Positions 1 through 12,684 are shown, counted from the stretch's first letter. The stretch: DNA of 64,000 nt from Rhynchospora pubera (GCA_028095005.1 CM051460.1:158281461-158345460), one strand, 5' to 3'. The notes: generated by a model from the sequence alone, not told the origin. Translations and numbers: made by a program.

Positions 1-204
1 AAAGCGTGCAAGTTTTTTTGGGTTTCTCTTTATATGTCCCCCTCAAATCCTTGTTTGTTCGAAGGTCTCAATCTAATCGGTGTAGTTACCCTTTCTTAAT
101 GCTTTATTTATAAAAAAAATGAGAAAAATAACAAAAAAAATATAAGAAATGATTGCTACAATTTTCGCCATAAAATATTGTTTCAAAAAAAAAAAAAATC
201 CCCT

Positions 205-394
205 GATTGAGGGGCGGATCTAAGTGTACTCAAGAGTGGTATTGTCCCCCTGTAATTTCAAACTAATCCCTTAAATGTGCAAAAATTACATATTATTGAG
301 TTAGGGTTATTTAATTTGCCCTCCTAAAAGTTCTAAGAATTTCAGTATATGACTACTCTTTTGCCCCTTGTTCTAAAATCCTGGCTCTGCCTGC
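205..394. mobile_element. Degenerate MITE-like remnant, left part
   Basis: The stretch starts near AGGGGCGGATC and closes with AATCCTGGCTCTGCCTG. These resemble the two ends of the better-preserved element at 24044-24681 (CAGTGGCGGAGCC and its inverse). No target-site duplication is visible. A hAT-type MITE (395-710) has inserted at its right end, so this remnant is the older insertion. The assignment is an inference from end similarity only. Confidence 0.3.
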
Positions 395-710
395 TATAGC
401 TGTCTAACGTTTTAAATGGCACGGAATCACCCTCTACCGTTATCGTGCCATTTATAAACGGTATGCAATCGGTATTGCCACTTACCGTTCCACTAATTAA
501 ACGAAACGGATTTTTGTGCCATCAACCGTTCCACTTCACAAATTACACATTAAACAGTTTGAAATGAGATTGAAACAGTCGAAACGGTATAACTAGCTGT
601 GCCACTTACCGTTCCATTTAGAAAACGGTATATATTTCTATGCCACAAACCGTTCCGTTTAAGCCGAAACGTGGTGGCGAAACGGCAAACGGATGCCGTT
701 GACAGGTCTA
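395..710. mobile_element. hAT-type MITE with 8-bp TSD
   Basis: A 316-bp element flanked by a perfect 8-bp direct repeat, CTGCCTGC, at 387-394 and 711-718. The ends are imperfect inverted repeats: TATAGCTGTCTAACG on the left and TAGACCTGTCAACGG when the right end is read inward. The interior repeats ACCGTTCC and AACGGT on both strands, as subterminal transposase-binding motifs do in hAT elements. There is no coding capacity; the 68-codon minus-strand frame inside it is a by-product of the repeats. The element at 45841-46122 has similar ends. Confidence 0.75.
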
Positions 711-718
711 CTGCCTGC

Positions 719-3700
719 CTCTGAAACAACATCAATCTCAAAGGCCCCACCACCAACTCATTTTAAAATACTTCGTTATCAATGAAGATAGGCGTCTTAG
801 TTTTTCATTAAAATCGGCGAATTTTTTGGTCCAGAATTACTATATATAGTTATAAAATATTCAATTCGTTAAATATGAATTTGCCATGTACTTCAAAAAA
901 TAAATAAGTAGAATTGAATATACATATTTAATGATTCGATTATCCAATTCATTAGACGTGCATGTTTTATGTAATGCCAGCTTCATATTGATCATATATC
1001 AAAATTATTAATGGTGAACATGTTTGAAATATCAATTTTTCTCAATCCACCAAGTTGTGATGTCAAATCTCTGAACTGTCAAATATAGGATTCAATATAA
1101 CTTATTATATTAATATGTTTGTGGACATTTATCCTATTCTAATATCACAGTTCTCAGATAATATAATTCACTGGGCTCCGTTTACAGTTTGGATGAGCCC
1201 TAAGTAAATTTATTATAAACAATCTAAATTCTTTACAAAGTTATACACTTTCCAATACTTCTTTTCTTATTCCTCTTATTCTCACACCATCCAAATGGAG
1301 GATGTATTAAAATGAGCTTAATTACTCATGATTGAAAAATACAACCATATATATTTGATGGATCGTGACTTGATAAAAACCAACACGCTTATGCAGTACC
1401 ATATGATAAGTTATTACTTGTAAGCATCAAAGTTATAAGCATGTTCAGTCTGAATCACTGTCCAAGTCACAGATTACTCTTGATGCTTAATTGTTTGGAG
1501 CTCTTAAGATAATATGGTCATATCTTAGGCCTACCTGGGCTGCATATTCGACAGTGCTGATTATTTGGCACATTCAAATTATGTATTTTTTTTTTAAGTA
1601 AAATGAGAATCGGTCCATATCCAGTAGGAGAAACTCATACAAAGGATTAAGCCAAATTCAAGCTTAAAATGTCTTGTTTGTTTTTTTTTTCTGCCGATTA
1701 TGTACACAATGCCTCTAGCTAGACAATCAAGAATCATCGATCATCATCAAGAAAGCATTCAAATTGAGGGGCATTTTCTACAGTACTCTTTTAGATTTAT
1801 TAAGAGATTTATCCTGACCGTTGAAAAAAGGAGTAAAATGGCACATCAACACATGTTCGCCGACTCCTTTCCCTTTCTCATATTCTATTTTATTGAATGC
1901 ACATGGTTTCATACTCTAGATTTATACTTATTTTCTTTATATATACTAGGCTCACAAGTCACAAAGACCGTTTCTACCTAATTTTGTACACTTCATGTGG
2001 CCCAACCCTGTGTACACCATTTGATTCGTTGTTACATTATGGTTACATAAATTGAGTGTCTTTTTTTTTTTTTTATAGATCGAGCTTTCTATTAGAATAT
2101 TGGTTGTACAAATTTATTTAGAAAATAACACCTCTTAAATCTTGATGTGTCACCCTTCATTTTTACTGTTTTATATATCAAAAAACACCAAATTAATCTA
2201 CAAAAATGCACCTGATGTCATCTAACGAACTTTTCTCATAACATTCAATTTATTTGTTATATCAAGTATAATAGCAATCAATATTTTGTGTACAAAATTT
2301 CAATTATCAATATTTTATTTATTTATCAATAAAAAAATAAAAAATTAATGACTGGCTTAAGTCCAACATTGGTCGCACGAAGCGCCATACTAAAGCTAGT
2401 TTTCGTCAACACAGTTAGAAAATAGAAATACTGTCGTTTGTTTGTTATGGAAATTTTAGCATACTTATAATTTTTCTTAGATAATAAAATTGATTTTCCA
2501 GAATGTCCCAACTCCCAGTCGACTACATTATTAAATTGAATAGGATTAGTAGCAAAATAATAATGAGGCAATAAATGATGATGCGAGATTGAAGGGTGAT
2601 TGTACTGGCAATTTAAAAGTGATAAGTGACTGATGATATCAATATAGAAAGAAGTAATCAGCAAATTCAAAGATGCAGTACTAAACTTCTAATGTTTTTC
2701 AATGAGGAAAACCCCCCAAATAGAGGGTGATTACTTCATTACATCAGCAATATAAGATGGTAAATATTTCCATATTAAATTACATTGTTGAATAGGAAAA
2801 ACAAAACAAAAGGGAAAAACAAAATACCAGAGCTCTTGTTAATGATCAAAATTCAAAAAGATAACACCAATAAAGACCCTGCACGCTATTAGCTCGATAT
2901 CCATCAATGAATTGTGTTTGCCCGTACATGAGTATCTTTTTTGTGATACAGCAGTAAATACTTTCTTTTACTCGGTATATGTATATCTTTCAAGGCGTGC
3001 AGGTATCATAGCAACAAATTATTACAGGTCAATCCCTACTTTAAAAATGCATAAATATTCTCAGTTTAGAAAGTTTCAGAAAGCTATTCCTAGACCTTTA
3101 ATTGCATATGGTCTTCAGTCCTTTTCCTTTTCACTCCTCCAATCTCTGTAGTCATGCAAACAACAACAGGCCATACTAAGTCATGCCGCATATAATTATC
3201 TTTTAGAAACATACCGATAGTTTTCCGATTCGTTTTAAACTAGAATAACTAAGATAAGAAGAGAAATCTGTAACTTTATTGTTCAATTCTAATATTGTCC
3301 AGGCCCAAATTTAATAGCATTGCATTTCTTCCTTTTTATTATTCAGTCTAGTTTGTAATTATTAATATTCAGTTTAATAATCCATAACCTTTTATGTTCA
3401 TTTTAGATGCTTATATGCTATAGTACTCAACTTAACGGTTATTATTAAGTTGTACATAAACGTTATCTTTCAGCTTAGCAATGTACGATTTATTTTTCAG
3501 TGACAGATTTTGTGCTTCTATAATTAATTTAAATATTTATTATCGAGCTAATGTGTTTATTGTGCATTTTTATATTGAAGATAATAACAATCAACTCTGT
3601 ATCAGCTACAATTAAAAAAACAATAATAAATAAAACGGAGTAGATAGATAAAAAAAAAATGCGGGATAACAGAGCATGTTAGCTATAGTACACATTTACT

Positions 3701-4204
3701 TAGTTGCGGCTATCTTATTTGTTTGACAACTGTTTATTTTATTTCCGAAAATAAACTAAAAAATTTGTGTTATTTCCGAAAAAGTCAATTATAAAAATTT
3801 TGTCACCCTAATCAAATAATATTGGTCTTCTCTCCTTATGGCTGTTCGTTTGCAATTTTTGTTTAGAAAAGATTCTGCATATTAGAGTAATACATTAAAA
3901 ACTTTTGCAATTTCCAACATCCAAACTCTCATCATTTTTTAAGTTTACCTACGCTAGGCCCTTATCATTAACAAAATACCCACAACATAAAGCGACACAT
4001 GCCTACTCCAAGGAGAATGTCTCGTCTCCTATATTATATGGCCTTATATTATATGGCAACTCCTTTCTCTCCTCTTTTTATTCACGCCCGTTGTCTCCTC
4101 TCTTTCCGAAATTTTCTCTGATCCTTTAAAGCCTCTCCCCTTCTCATCTCTGCACAAACCAAAGACATTTCAACCCAAACAACGCAAAAATTGAAGGAAA
4201 AAAC
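719..4204. other. Intergenic, no gene seen
   Basis: AT-rich sequence with many short runs of T and A and no protein-like ORF. It contains the Tourist-like fragment at 1173-1302. Near 4030-4055 the phrase TATATTATATGG occurs twice in tandem upstream of the gene that starts at 4205; this may lie in its promoter, but no transcription start can be fixed from sequence. Confidence 0.5.
1173..1302. mobile_element. Tourist-like MITE fragment
   Basis: It opens with GGGCTCCGTTTACAG followed by TTTGGATGAG and closes with CATCCAAATGGAGGA. The interior (TTTATTATAAAC, TTACAAAGTTATACAC, CTTATTCCTCTTATT) matches the element at 39635-39783 closely, so both belong to one family. No clear target-site duplication was found. 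Confidence 0.5.
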
Positions 4205-5116
4205 ATGACCCAACAACAAAATTTGCAACCATTACTCTCCACAAACGAAGAAGAAGAGGAAGAAGCACTTTCTCTAAGCGACTTCCCTCTCAAACCAAAT
4301 TCGCCATCAAATAAACTAAACCTCATCCCAAATTCTACCACTGATGATTTTGAATTTCGCATCTCCTTCTCAGCCACAGAGACCGACTTTCAAGCTGAAA
4401 TGTGTGCGGCCGATGATGTGTTCTGCAACGGTACAATTCTCCCTCTGCGACCATCGGTTAGTTCTCATACCGACTCAATGGACCTCTCCATTTCTTCTGG
4501 TACCATCTTGAGCACTAGCCGTAGTGCAAGTTCTAGCAGCAGTGGAAGTAGTAGCTATTGTGTGAGTCGTTCACATTCAACAAAGAGTGTACCTGGTACA
4601 CTACCGATACCAGACCCTCCTCGTCGCTCGGTATCCAACAATTTCTTTTATGCCTTCCCAAGTCCTTCACCTCAGATTCGTACTGGTGCAAGAAAGAGCA
4701 ATGTGACTAGTGGGCGCAAGAGTACAAGTTCTGTACCTGGTACCATACTACGGCTTGGCGTATTGCCGACACCCGAGATAGACATAAGGTCGAGAAGAAC
4801 AAATGAGAAGAAACCTAATACTGTGGAGAAGAAACCTAATGGTTTGGAGAAGAAACAACTAGGGTTTGGGGGGTATGGCTTTGGATGCAACTGTGTACCA
4901 GATGATGTGGTCGAACCAGTTGGCATGCCAGTGAACTGGTCAAAAACGGAGGCACCAAAGAAGAAGAAAAATGGAGGGGATGAAGAAGAAAGGAAGGTGG
5001 AAAAAAAAGGTTTTGATTTGAAGTTCAATTTGAAAAGAAGAGAGAGTCTGTGTCGTACAAGGATCTTTAATTGGTTTGAGGAGCTCTCCATTGGAAAAAC
5101 TTCTCATCAAATTTGA
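4205..5116 (+). CDS. Serine-rich MAKR/BKI1-like protein, 303 aa
   Basis: One uninterrupted reading frame from ATG to TGA with no intron needed. The N-terminus has an acidic run (EEEEEE, residues 15-20). Residues 49-55 (FEFRISF) and 67-81 (CAADDVFCNGTILPL) form the block typical of plant membrane-associated kinase regulators and of related DUF1645-type proteins, where an aromatic-hydrophobic stretch precedes an A-D-E/D-x-F-x-x-G-x-I/L-x-P-L motif. Residues about 99-125 are serine-rich. The last 60 residues are rich in lysine and arginine (for example KKKKNGG), as in proteins that bind the plasma membrane electrostatically. Known MAKR proteins regulate receptor kinases at the membrane. The C-terminal kinase-interacting peptide of BKI1 is not recognisable here, so the exact subfamily and function are unproven. 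CT-rich leader-like sequence precedes the ATG. Confidence 0.75.
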   Translation: MTQQQNLQPLLSTNEEEEEEALSLSDFPLKPNSPSNKLNLIPNSTTDDFEFRISFSATETDFQAEMCAADDVFCNGTILPLRPSVSSHTDSMDLSISSGTILSTSRSASSSSSGSSSYCVSRSHSTKSVPGTLPIPDPPRRSVSNNFFYAFPSPSPQIRTGARKSNVTSGRKSTSSVPGTILRLGVLPTPEIDIRSRRTNEKKPNTVEKKPNGLEKKQLGFGGYGFGCNCVPDDVVEPVGMPVNWSKTEAPKKKKNGGDEEERKVEKKGFDLKFNLKRRESLCRTRIFNWFEELSIGKTSHQI

Positions 5117-7502
5117 CTTGTTAATTAGCATTGGAATATATATGTTGTTCTTTTATTTTTATTATTTTTTTCCTCAGATTATCACCAGTAAGTGAACTTC
5201 TAAGACCAGATTACAAACTTATATATCTAAATTTATGTAAAAACAATCGTTTAGGTTGTATGTATTGTGTCTGGTGTTCAGAATTTTGGTAACATTAAGG
5301 TAAGGAAATTTTATGAACAACTTAATACCTGATATTATTTTTTTTCTTCAATAAACTTTGATTTTGTTCAAAAATTAAAATTAATGTTGAGATATTTGAA
5401 ATTTCTGACATGATCATGATGAGAGCGTGATGCTTTATCAATCAGGTTGCTTGCTTTAGTAAATGAGACTATGAAACAGAAAAAAGGTAAAAAGTGGCAT
5501 GCATAGTTGTTCCTACGGAAATTGGAAAATTACTTTATTGCTTGATTTGTTTCTTTTATATTTCAGTCTATCTGGCTGTACATACCTTTTTACGGAGCAT
5601 TTCATTATTCTGATAATTGGTTGTTGAAATATTGGCGAGAGATATCATGCCAAATGTGCCTTATTTTCCTTAAAACGCGTTGCATTATCTTCTAGACTGC
5701 TACTAATGAGTGCCGTGTTTCCAACGTAACTAATCTGTCATTATTATGAGAAATTATGATATTTCTATAAGAAAAAGTAATGATGATTAGGGATGTTACG
5801 ACCCGCAGATGTCCAACAGTTTATATGGTTTTAGTTTTTGTAGGACATCTAATTAAAATCGAACTTTTGAAACCACTCTCTAAGTTTTTATGAAAAAGAA
5901 ATTAATTCATAGACTATGACACGTCGCAACAAGATTTTAATAATAGAAGACTGAAAACCATTTATAAAATTGAGAAAATATTATGAAATTAATTCATAGA
6001 CTATGACACGTCCATCATTAGTATTCTAAATGAGTTTTAAGTTTTACAAGATAATTGGCAAATTTTCAAAAGTATTAAAGTTGATTCAAACAACGAAACT
6101 ACATTATTAATTTCAATATAATCGACAAATAAAAATTAACTTTTATTTTCACCTTTTGACTCTCGCAATTTATTATCACCAGGTTTGTAGGTAAAGAGAG
6201 CAATAGAGATGGCCTCCAACTTATCACCTAACTCAAAATAGATCAAATTCAATTGATTGGTGATGCTATTTAATTCGGAAAAATAGTCGGTAACTGATGA
6301 ATAGCCAATATATATTGATGTTGACATTCAATTGTAGTATTTCTAAAAATAAAAGACATTCAATTGTATAGTATATACGTATTTGGCGATTTTTTCAAAC
6401 ACATCAAATTTCATTTAAAAAATGTATATTTTAAAATTTCACAAAATATATTTGGTTTTTACGAAATGCATATTTGTTGTTTTGAGCATCTAAAGTTACT
6501 CCTTGAACTTATTCTTATACACAATAAATTATTCTACTATGTATATTTAATTATTACAAAATGCACATGCATTGTGGAATTTGTTTTGAGAAAAAAAATT
6601 GGGTGTAACGAGTAACGACAATATGTACAAAAAAACCATCATTTTCGAAAAATGTTACAACTTCAATAATTATTAATTATGTGCTCAAATATACATAATT
6701 AATAAATTTATGCATTCAAAAAACAGTAGATTTTTGGGAAAAGAAATTTAGATGTTCATCTTTTGAGCATCGAGGGCATAAGTAATGCACTTGTGCACAA
6801 TATAAGCATCACATGATTATTCTTAAAAAAATATTATTATCATTGTGATTTTCTAGACAATCGAAGATGAACAAATATGATAATCCAAGTTGAAAACAAT
6901 ATTCAAAATTTCACATCAGCAATAGCTTTGTACTTCGTCCAAGGTACAAAAAAGCTGGAAAAAGGTCTTTTAATAAGTTCCAAAAATACGGAATAAATAT
7001 GTTCGTAAAAAAAATAAAATATAAAGAAAAGCTGCTCTTGATAAACTTTGCGTGTTAACCGTCTTGTGTCAGGGAATAAATGTAGATAGTGATAGCTTTG
7101 ACTAATTTCTTTATTTTTGGGAGGCATATATTGGTTTTGCTTTAAGCCATTTGTTCAACTTGAGCTTCACTAATTCACTACCTATATTATGACTTAATGA
7201 AGGCAAATCTTTGACACATTATAAGTCCAAGAAATTAGATAGTGTTATGGACTTACATAGTTACATTGTATCAAATTAAGCAAAGCTACAAAGGCGTTCC
7301 AAGTAGTTAAAATTATGACTTCATGATTCTAATGTAAGACAAGCCTATTGAGGTATTCTGGGACCATTAATATATTAATTACAAAGCATCGGAGGGTAAT
7401 AAGTAAAGAAATATATTTGTAGTAATGAGATCGCCTTTTGAGATGAACGGTGATCACGCGAGTAAAACCCCTCGAGGCTAATCATAACAACTCTCTGAAA
7501 AG
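5117..7502. other. Intergenic, no intact gene
   Basis: AT-rich DNA without a gene. The phrase AATTAATTCATAGACTATGACACGTC occurs in two close copies near 5904 and 5988, a small local duplication. A possible decayed retroelement gag piece at 6136-6327 is listed separately. Confidence 0.45.
6136..6327 (-). pseudogene. Possible decayed copia-type gag fragment
   Basis: The 63-residue frame contains VTDYFSELNSITNQL, then ELGDKLEAISI and LRESKGENKS. The order resembles copia-family gag, where a helix x-x-Y-x-x-x-F-x-x-L-x-x-Q-L is followed by a short D-K-x-x-x-L-L-x-S-L-P stretch. No flanking gag or pol is seen. The resemblance is weak and based on memory of the family pattern. Confidence 0.25.
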
Positions 7503-7577
7503 TAGGGATGAGCAAAAAACTGATACATTAGATTTCCTTTTCTCACTTGTATTTTTTGAACTAGTGCTGGTGCAGAG

Positions 7578-8206
7578 TAGGGATGAGCAAAAAACTCGTA
7601 AGTCGTGAGCTAATTCGAACTCAATTCAGAAAAGCTCGATTGCAACTCGAGCCAACGGAACTCGAGTTGGAAGAACTCGAGCTGAACTAACTCGGTTGGT
7701 TAACGAGTCGAGTTTGAGTTGAAGTCAACTCAGCTCGCAACTCGTGAGCTGACTCGTGACATAATAAATTTATATTTCAAATATATATTATTAACATAAT
7801 TTATGAGTACTAAAAATTTATAAATTAATAAAAATAATTTTCTTCTTCTATATTTATATTTTAGATAATATTACATATGATAGATTGAGTTTCAAAACAT
7901 ATTTTGTTTCAAATCAATAAAAAGAATATAAAAGACAACAATTTTATTGTTTACAATATTGTATATGTCAAAAAATTTAATACTAAAATAACATATGAAT
8001 TAAATAAATAAAAATTTAAAGGATATATGTTTATTTCAAGCTAGCTCGTGAGCCCACGAGCTAGCTCGAGTTTGGGATGAGTCAAGTTTGAACTAGCTTA
8101 CAAAACTCGAAAGTATTTCTAACTCAGCTCAACTCAACTCGAGTTACAGTTGAGTTGAGTATGAGTTGTCCCCGACTCGCTCGAACTCAGCTCATATATA
8201 GCCCTA
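7578..8206. mobile_element. Non-autonomous hAT element, 629 bp
   Basis: It is bounded by a perfect 8-bp target-site duplication, GTGCAGAG, at 7570-7577 and 8207-8214. The ends are TAGGGATGAGC and, reading inward from the right, TAGGGCTATATATGAGC. Both subterminal regions (about 170 bp each) are dense in ACTCG, CTCGAG and GAGCTC motifs, the same subterminal style as the autonomous hAT element at 19206-23394. The middle (about 7760-8030) is plain AT-rich DNA. It encodes nothing. It could be mobilised by a related transposase, though that is inference. Confidence 0.85.
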
Positions 8207-8214
8207 GTGCAGAG

Positions 8215-9156
8215 TGGACTTTTCTTTTTTAGTTTTGACAAAATATGCGAAAACGAACTACCTTTTCTAGAATTTGTCGACCATAGAAATACATTCTGGA
8301 TATACATTGTGAAGATTCCAACCATGGTCAATACGCTTGCCATGTTTTTCTTTCTTTTTTTTTTTGAAGGTCCATGTTTTTCTTTCATAACATGACTATA
8401 ATGAAAAATGTTGAAATGAAGCTCTTTTAAAAGAAGAAAAGGAAATTTGACGGTGGTTTATTTTGACAATTTTTTGTATTTAAAAAATCAATTTAAATAA
8501 GGTTGAAAATTTTACAAAATATAATTTGCAGGTTTATTATTTGAATATAGATCAATTAAATTTCAAGTAATTTGAATTTTGTTTGGTGATGCATCAAAGA
8601 ATGCTATTTCAAATCGTAAAAAGATTATTGTTACTTGAAATATCTTCATTTCGTGTAGACTTTATACTAGTACATTTTAACTATATAAATAAAGCATATA
8701 ATGTTGGATTTCAAATATAATTTTATTTTCTGTGACTAACTTGATTATCAATACACATATTTATCAAGTGAAATCTGTTTTAGTGAATTCTCATTAGAAT
8801 AATGTTTTATTGTGTAGAGGGACTTGGTTAAAATTTTTTAAAATATAAAGTTAATTTTAACAGTCTACTTTAATTAACAAAAGCAATGTCATATACAAGC
8901 ATCTAAAAGCACCCAGTTTAAAAAGCAACCAAAAAACGCCCACTGCTACTGGTAAACTCCAATTCCCAGATGGATCCATATCTTAGCAACGGTAAGGGAA
9001 GTGTTTAGCTTTTTAATTACATTTTAATTTCTCTTTTCGTAATAATTATAATATAGCATATTCTTATGAATTTATTTAAGATCAGGGTCACAAGCTGAAG
9101 TTACTCACGGTCATCTTAAATGCTGTTCTTTCAGTAAATACTTAATAACACTGAGA
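8215..9156. other. Intergenic, no gene seen
   Basis: AT-rich sequence with no supported coding region. The two overlapping 62- and 84-codon frames near 8134-8395 run into the hAT element and have no protein-like features. Confidence 0.5.
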
Positions 9157-9161
9157 GTTTC

Positions 9162-9597
9162 TGTCACGTTCTTGGCGTGATTTAGGTTCATTTTGATATA
9201 ATTTAGGTGGAAAATCGGATACTGGTAAAGGGGTAATTAGGGAACAGTAAGAGAAGAGAGATAGAAAAGAACTTTCATTAATCAATTTTCTTCATACATC
9301 TTACAAGGAGTTCTCTCCTATTTATAGCTGAGCAATTACATCAATCCTATAATCTATAACTCAGCCCCCTAATCTAATCTGTACAGAAGGAACGGTCCAG
9401 ATTAATTGACCGTTGTGTCTATCACTTATCCCAATTAAGTCTATCCCTTATCCTGTTAAGTTTATCCCTTCTGGTAATAAAGTGATCATTCTGTCTGTGG
9501 CTGCCTTTACTTCTCCATTGCAGCTGTTTATTCTTAGCACATGACATTCTTGTACCTGTTATCCTGATTCCCAATGTGCAATATACGGTACATGACA
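9162..9597 (-). mobile_element. Solo LTR, 436 bp
   Basis: The sequence begins TGTCACG and ends CATGACA, giving the 5-bp terminal inverted repeat TGTCA/TGACA with canonical TG...CA ends. A perfect 5-bp target-site duplication, GTTTC, flanks it at 9157-9161 and 9598-9602. A TATA box (TATAAATA) reads on the minus strand at 9326-9319, so the LTR is oriented to the left. No internal retroelement sequence adjoins it, which is the signature left by LTR-LTR recombination. Confidence 0.8.
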
Positions 9598-9602
9598 GTT
9601 TC

Positions 9603-10522
9603 TGGCATTATCAATTTACTATTTTCGAAATGCAGAGTATACACATATGTCTGGTTCTTATTATTTTGGCTAGTCTAGAGACAAGCGCGGCGTTTCATGA
9701 CCGCCTACTAGGCAAAGCGGATGCATATTGCATATATGATATATTGTTTCCGAGATGGAACCAAGGACAAAACCAGAGTTTATCTCTCTTTAAAGAAATG
9801 CAACAGAAAACATGTTGGGTAGTTGTAAAACTGAACCTATGTATGATGTATCGCCAAAAGCATAGTACCGTGATGATTATGTTGTACTAATTTGTTGCTA
9901 TCAATCCATTATTCCTTGTCAGTTCTCAGTATAGTACCCACCGCACTAATGGTAAAAATGCAAACATCCACTAATATTACATATTTTCAAAGTGTATTTT
10001 TTTATTCGAGGTCTATAGAATGATAGACACACCCACTCATCATTCATCAATACACTCATACCCCTTCAATTAACTACAATATCTACAAGTTTTAGTCAAT
10101 TAACAGGAGATGTATCACATGTTAATAGAAGTACAAATGTATCTAATAATTACATTTTAAAAATTACCATTAAGACCTGCAAGCTCCATATGTTTGCTTT
10201 TTAACTTAAAGTGGTCATTTTTTCAGGAATAAAAATTATAGTTTGTACACTTGCTCCTGATCTCTCCTTCCAAGAAATATGATTAACTACCACTACTGCT
10301 GATCAATTTTATATTTAATTAAACATGCATACTTCTTTGTTTGTTCTGAAAGAATTGACAGACACAAGAAAGTTCCATGGAAATATGACACAATTGATGA
10401 CATAAGAAAAATAAGAAAATGCAAAGCACAAAAAGCCTATGGGATACCCCAACTTCCCTCGTGCTCTGCTTTTTGGGCCATGCATAACTGCAGCCCAAAG
10501 TACCTTTCTTTCTTTTTAGGCG
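9603..10522. other. Intergenic, no gene seen
   Basis: No gene is supported. The 104-codon plus-strand frame starting at 9576 begins inside the solo LTR and continues into flanking DNA without recognisable motifs. Confidence 0.45.
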
Positions 10523-10531
10523 TACCAAGGT

Positions 10532-10724
10532 CAATCAGGATTATCCTGTGGCGCGCGACACAGCGTGCAGCGCGCCACACGGACCGTCCGATCAAATCTG
10601 GACGGGTTATATTTTTTCGGACCTTACAATCTGTTACATGCACGGGTTCTCTCATCCATTGAGATTTGATCGGACGGCCTGTGGTGCGCTGCACGCTGTG
10701 TCGCGCGCCACAGGATTTGGATTT
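10532..10724. mobile_element. Mutator-type MITE with 9-bp TSD
   Basis: A 193-bp element flanked by a perfect 9-bp direct repeat, TACCAAGGT, at 10523-10531 and 10725-10733. Nine-base duplications are typical of Mutator-like transposition. The inverted repeats are about 56 bp and nearly perfect, beginning ATCCTGTGGCGCGCG about 11 bp in from each end, and are very GC-rich compared with the surroundings. A unique centre of about 65 bp carries TTTTTTCGGACC and ATGCACGGG. The same centre recurs in the element at 48840-49080. Confidence 0.85.
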
Positions 10725-10733
10725 TACCAAGGT

Positions 10734-12684
10734 TATCTCTTGCTACAATTTGGCCTGTGTGCCTTGTCTTGACACATGCAATATACTTCTTTTTTTTTTC
10801 CTGCTTTATCTTTTTGTCGAATATACTCTGTACTTATGCGGATGGATTTGTTATTAAATGAAAAAGATTGGCGCTTCTGTTGAATATAACTGTATGAGTG
10901 GAGATAGTATGAGCCTAAAATTTATAGTGAAATTCATGAGCTTAATTTGAAGAAATGTTTCAATTGGCTCCAAACAAAAGAACTTAACGGTTGATTTGAT
11001 CTATTTGACCAATCAAGTCTTTAATACAGAATTTTTTATATTTCAAGGTGTTTTTTGGAATGTTTTAGACTTTCAAAATATTTGAAAATTTTCACAACAC
11101 TGTAATATGTCCCATGAATTTTGTTACCTCTTAAGTATTTATAGTTCAATACTGTAATGTGTCCCATATGTCCGATATGAATTTTGAAGTGTTAAAAGTG
11201 TGCATCTTGTCTACAGTATGATGCATTTTGAATTGTCAAAATGTTGGCATTGGAACCTCCTCTTGGAAATATATATGGAAATCACACTTTTTAGAACATT
11301 GAAATTTGTGCTAATGTACCAATTAAAGTTCTATTTGTGCAGCACAATACTTACATGCATTGAAACCGTACAGACAAGAAAACATTTTTAACAACATTTT
11401 TGTTTCATTTAAGCAAACCATATTACCTAAATGTCCACAATTTCAGAAAGCTATTAAGTGGGTTGATGATGACAATGAAACCATGTCAGCAAAAGCAGAC
11501 ATATGAGAAGTCTATTATATGCCATATTGCCATCATAAGTTGAGGTGCGTTGTGCTGTTAGTGCAAGTGCACACATTCCTGACCAAATACTTTATGCAAC
11601 AAATGATTTGACGTGTCGCAAATTTTCAAACATATGGTTGCAAAAAATGTCTCTATGATGCTGTCAGGATTCTGGAGATCTATAGTGGATTTTTTTGGTG
11701 CGATTGAATCTTTTCCAAAAATTTTCCAACGCTAATTTTAAAAAATTACTACATTAAAATATTTTCCTTGATACAGGGAGAAATGCACCTACATTTGAAC
11801 TGAATGTAGCGGCAAACAGTGTTTAATCTTTCCGGGCAAATATAATATTAGTTTTAAAAAAGATAGAAAAGGATGGAGACAGAAAAAAGGAGCACTCTGG
11901 AGCGAAGGTCACAGCCATTAACTGAATCTTTTAAATTAGGCTTCTACTTAAATATTTAGTGCAGAGAACCATCTTTTTCTAGTGTCAAAGAGCAGCACAT
12001 CTCTACTAGAGATTGCAGTCTTTCATAAAATTTAATTTTGAAATAAGTTGGAAGGCTTGAACCCCATCTTATCTTAAAAAAAAAAATATCTAGTGCAAAA
12101 AACTCAAACACCAGGTTTGATAGTGTATAGTTTTTGATATTACTAGGTCTTCTGGAACAAGAGAGAGCGCAAGAAAAAAAATGAAAATCTTGAATCTAAA
12201 TCTAAGATCCAAAAGCCCGGTAGTTTAATTTAAAATCAACAAGGTAGGAAAGCAGAGGAAGAAAATGCTTCTATAGGATTCCATATTACTAATTTTATAT
12301 GAAGAATCATAATAATAGTTTAATTTAATCATTTCTGCAACTAATGGATTAATGCTGAAAACCTTTTTGGATTGTTCGAGGTCAAGTATAAGTTTGTCAA
12401 TTTATTTTTCTTGAAAATAAATAGAACTATTAATTAATAGCATGTGCTTTTGACAAAATGGGGACAATGGACTCAATCGCTTCAACGTTGTCTCCAACTA
12501 TTATATTGCACATCTCAACGAGAACAACTAACCTAGTCCTACTGAATAAAATTAAAGTTTCCAATCATCATAAGGTGGATTCATATTTCATCATGCTACC
12601 AAAACCATACAAAACTTCTTTCCCATATAACATGTGTTTTGCCTTTGAAAAGCTAGTTCAACCTAGCAGTACTTAGAAATAAGT
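10734..12684. other. Intergenic, no gene seen
   Basis: AT-rich, with no protein-like reading frame on either strand. The phrase CTGTAATRTGTCCCAT occurs twice near 11100 and 11153. A motif fitting a Pol III B box lies near 12060-12075 but has no A box at the right distance. The last stretch is the 3' flank of the minus-strand gene ending at 12685. Confidence 0.5.

Noticed and set aside
4672..5091. 139-codon minus-strand frame
   Set aside because: Antisense to the serine-rich gene at 4205-5116; the F/S/P richness mirrors its lysine, glutamate and glycine codons.
10437..10857. Several overlapping frames of 60-97 codons
   Set aside because: They arise from the GC-rich inverted repeats of the Mutator-type MITE and translate its two arms on both strands.
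12040..12090. Pol III B-box-like word GGTTCAAGCC on the minus strand
   Set aside because: No A box at a suitable distance and no tRNA-like stems; probably chance.
12458..12676. 72-codon plus-strand frame next to the CGLD27 gene
   Set aside because: Lies in the 3' flank of the minus-strand gene; no motif and AT-rich codon use typical of chance frames.
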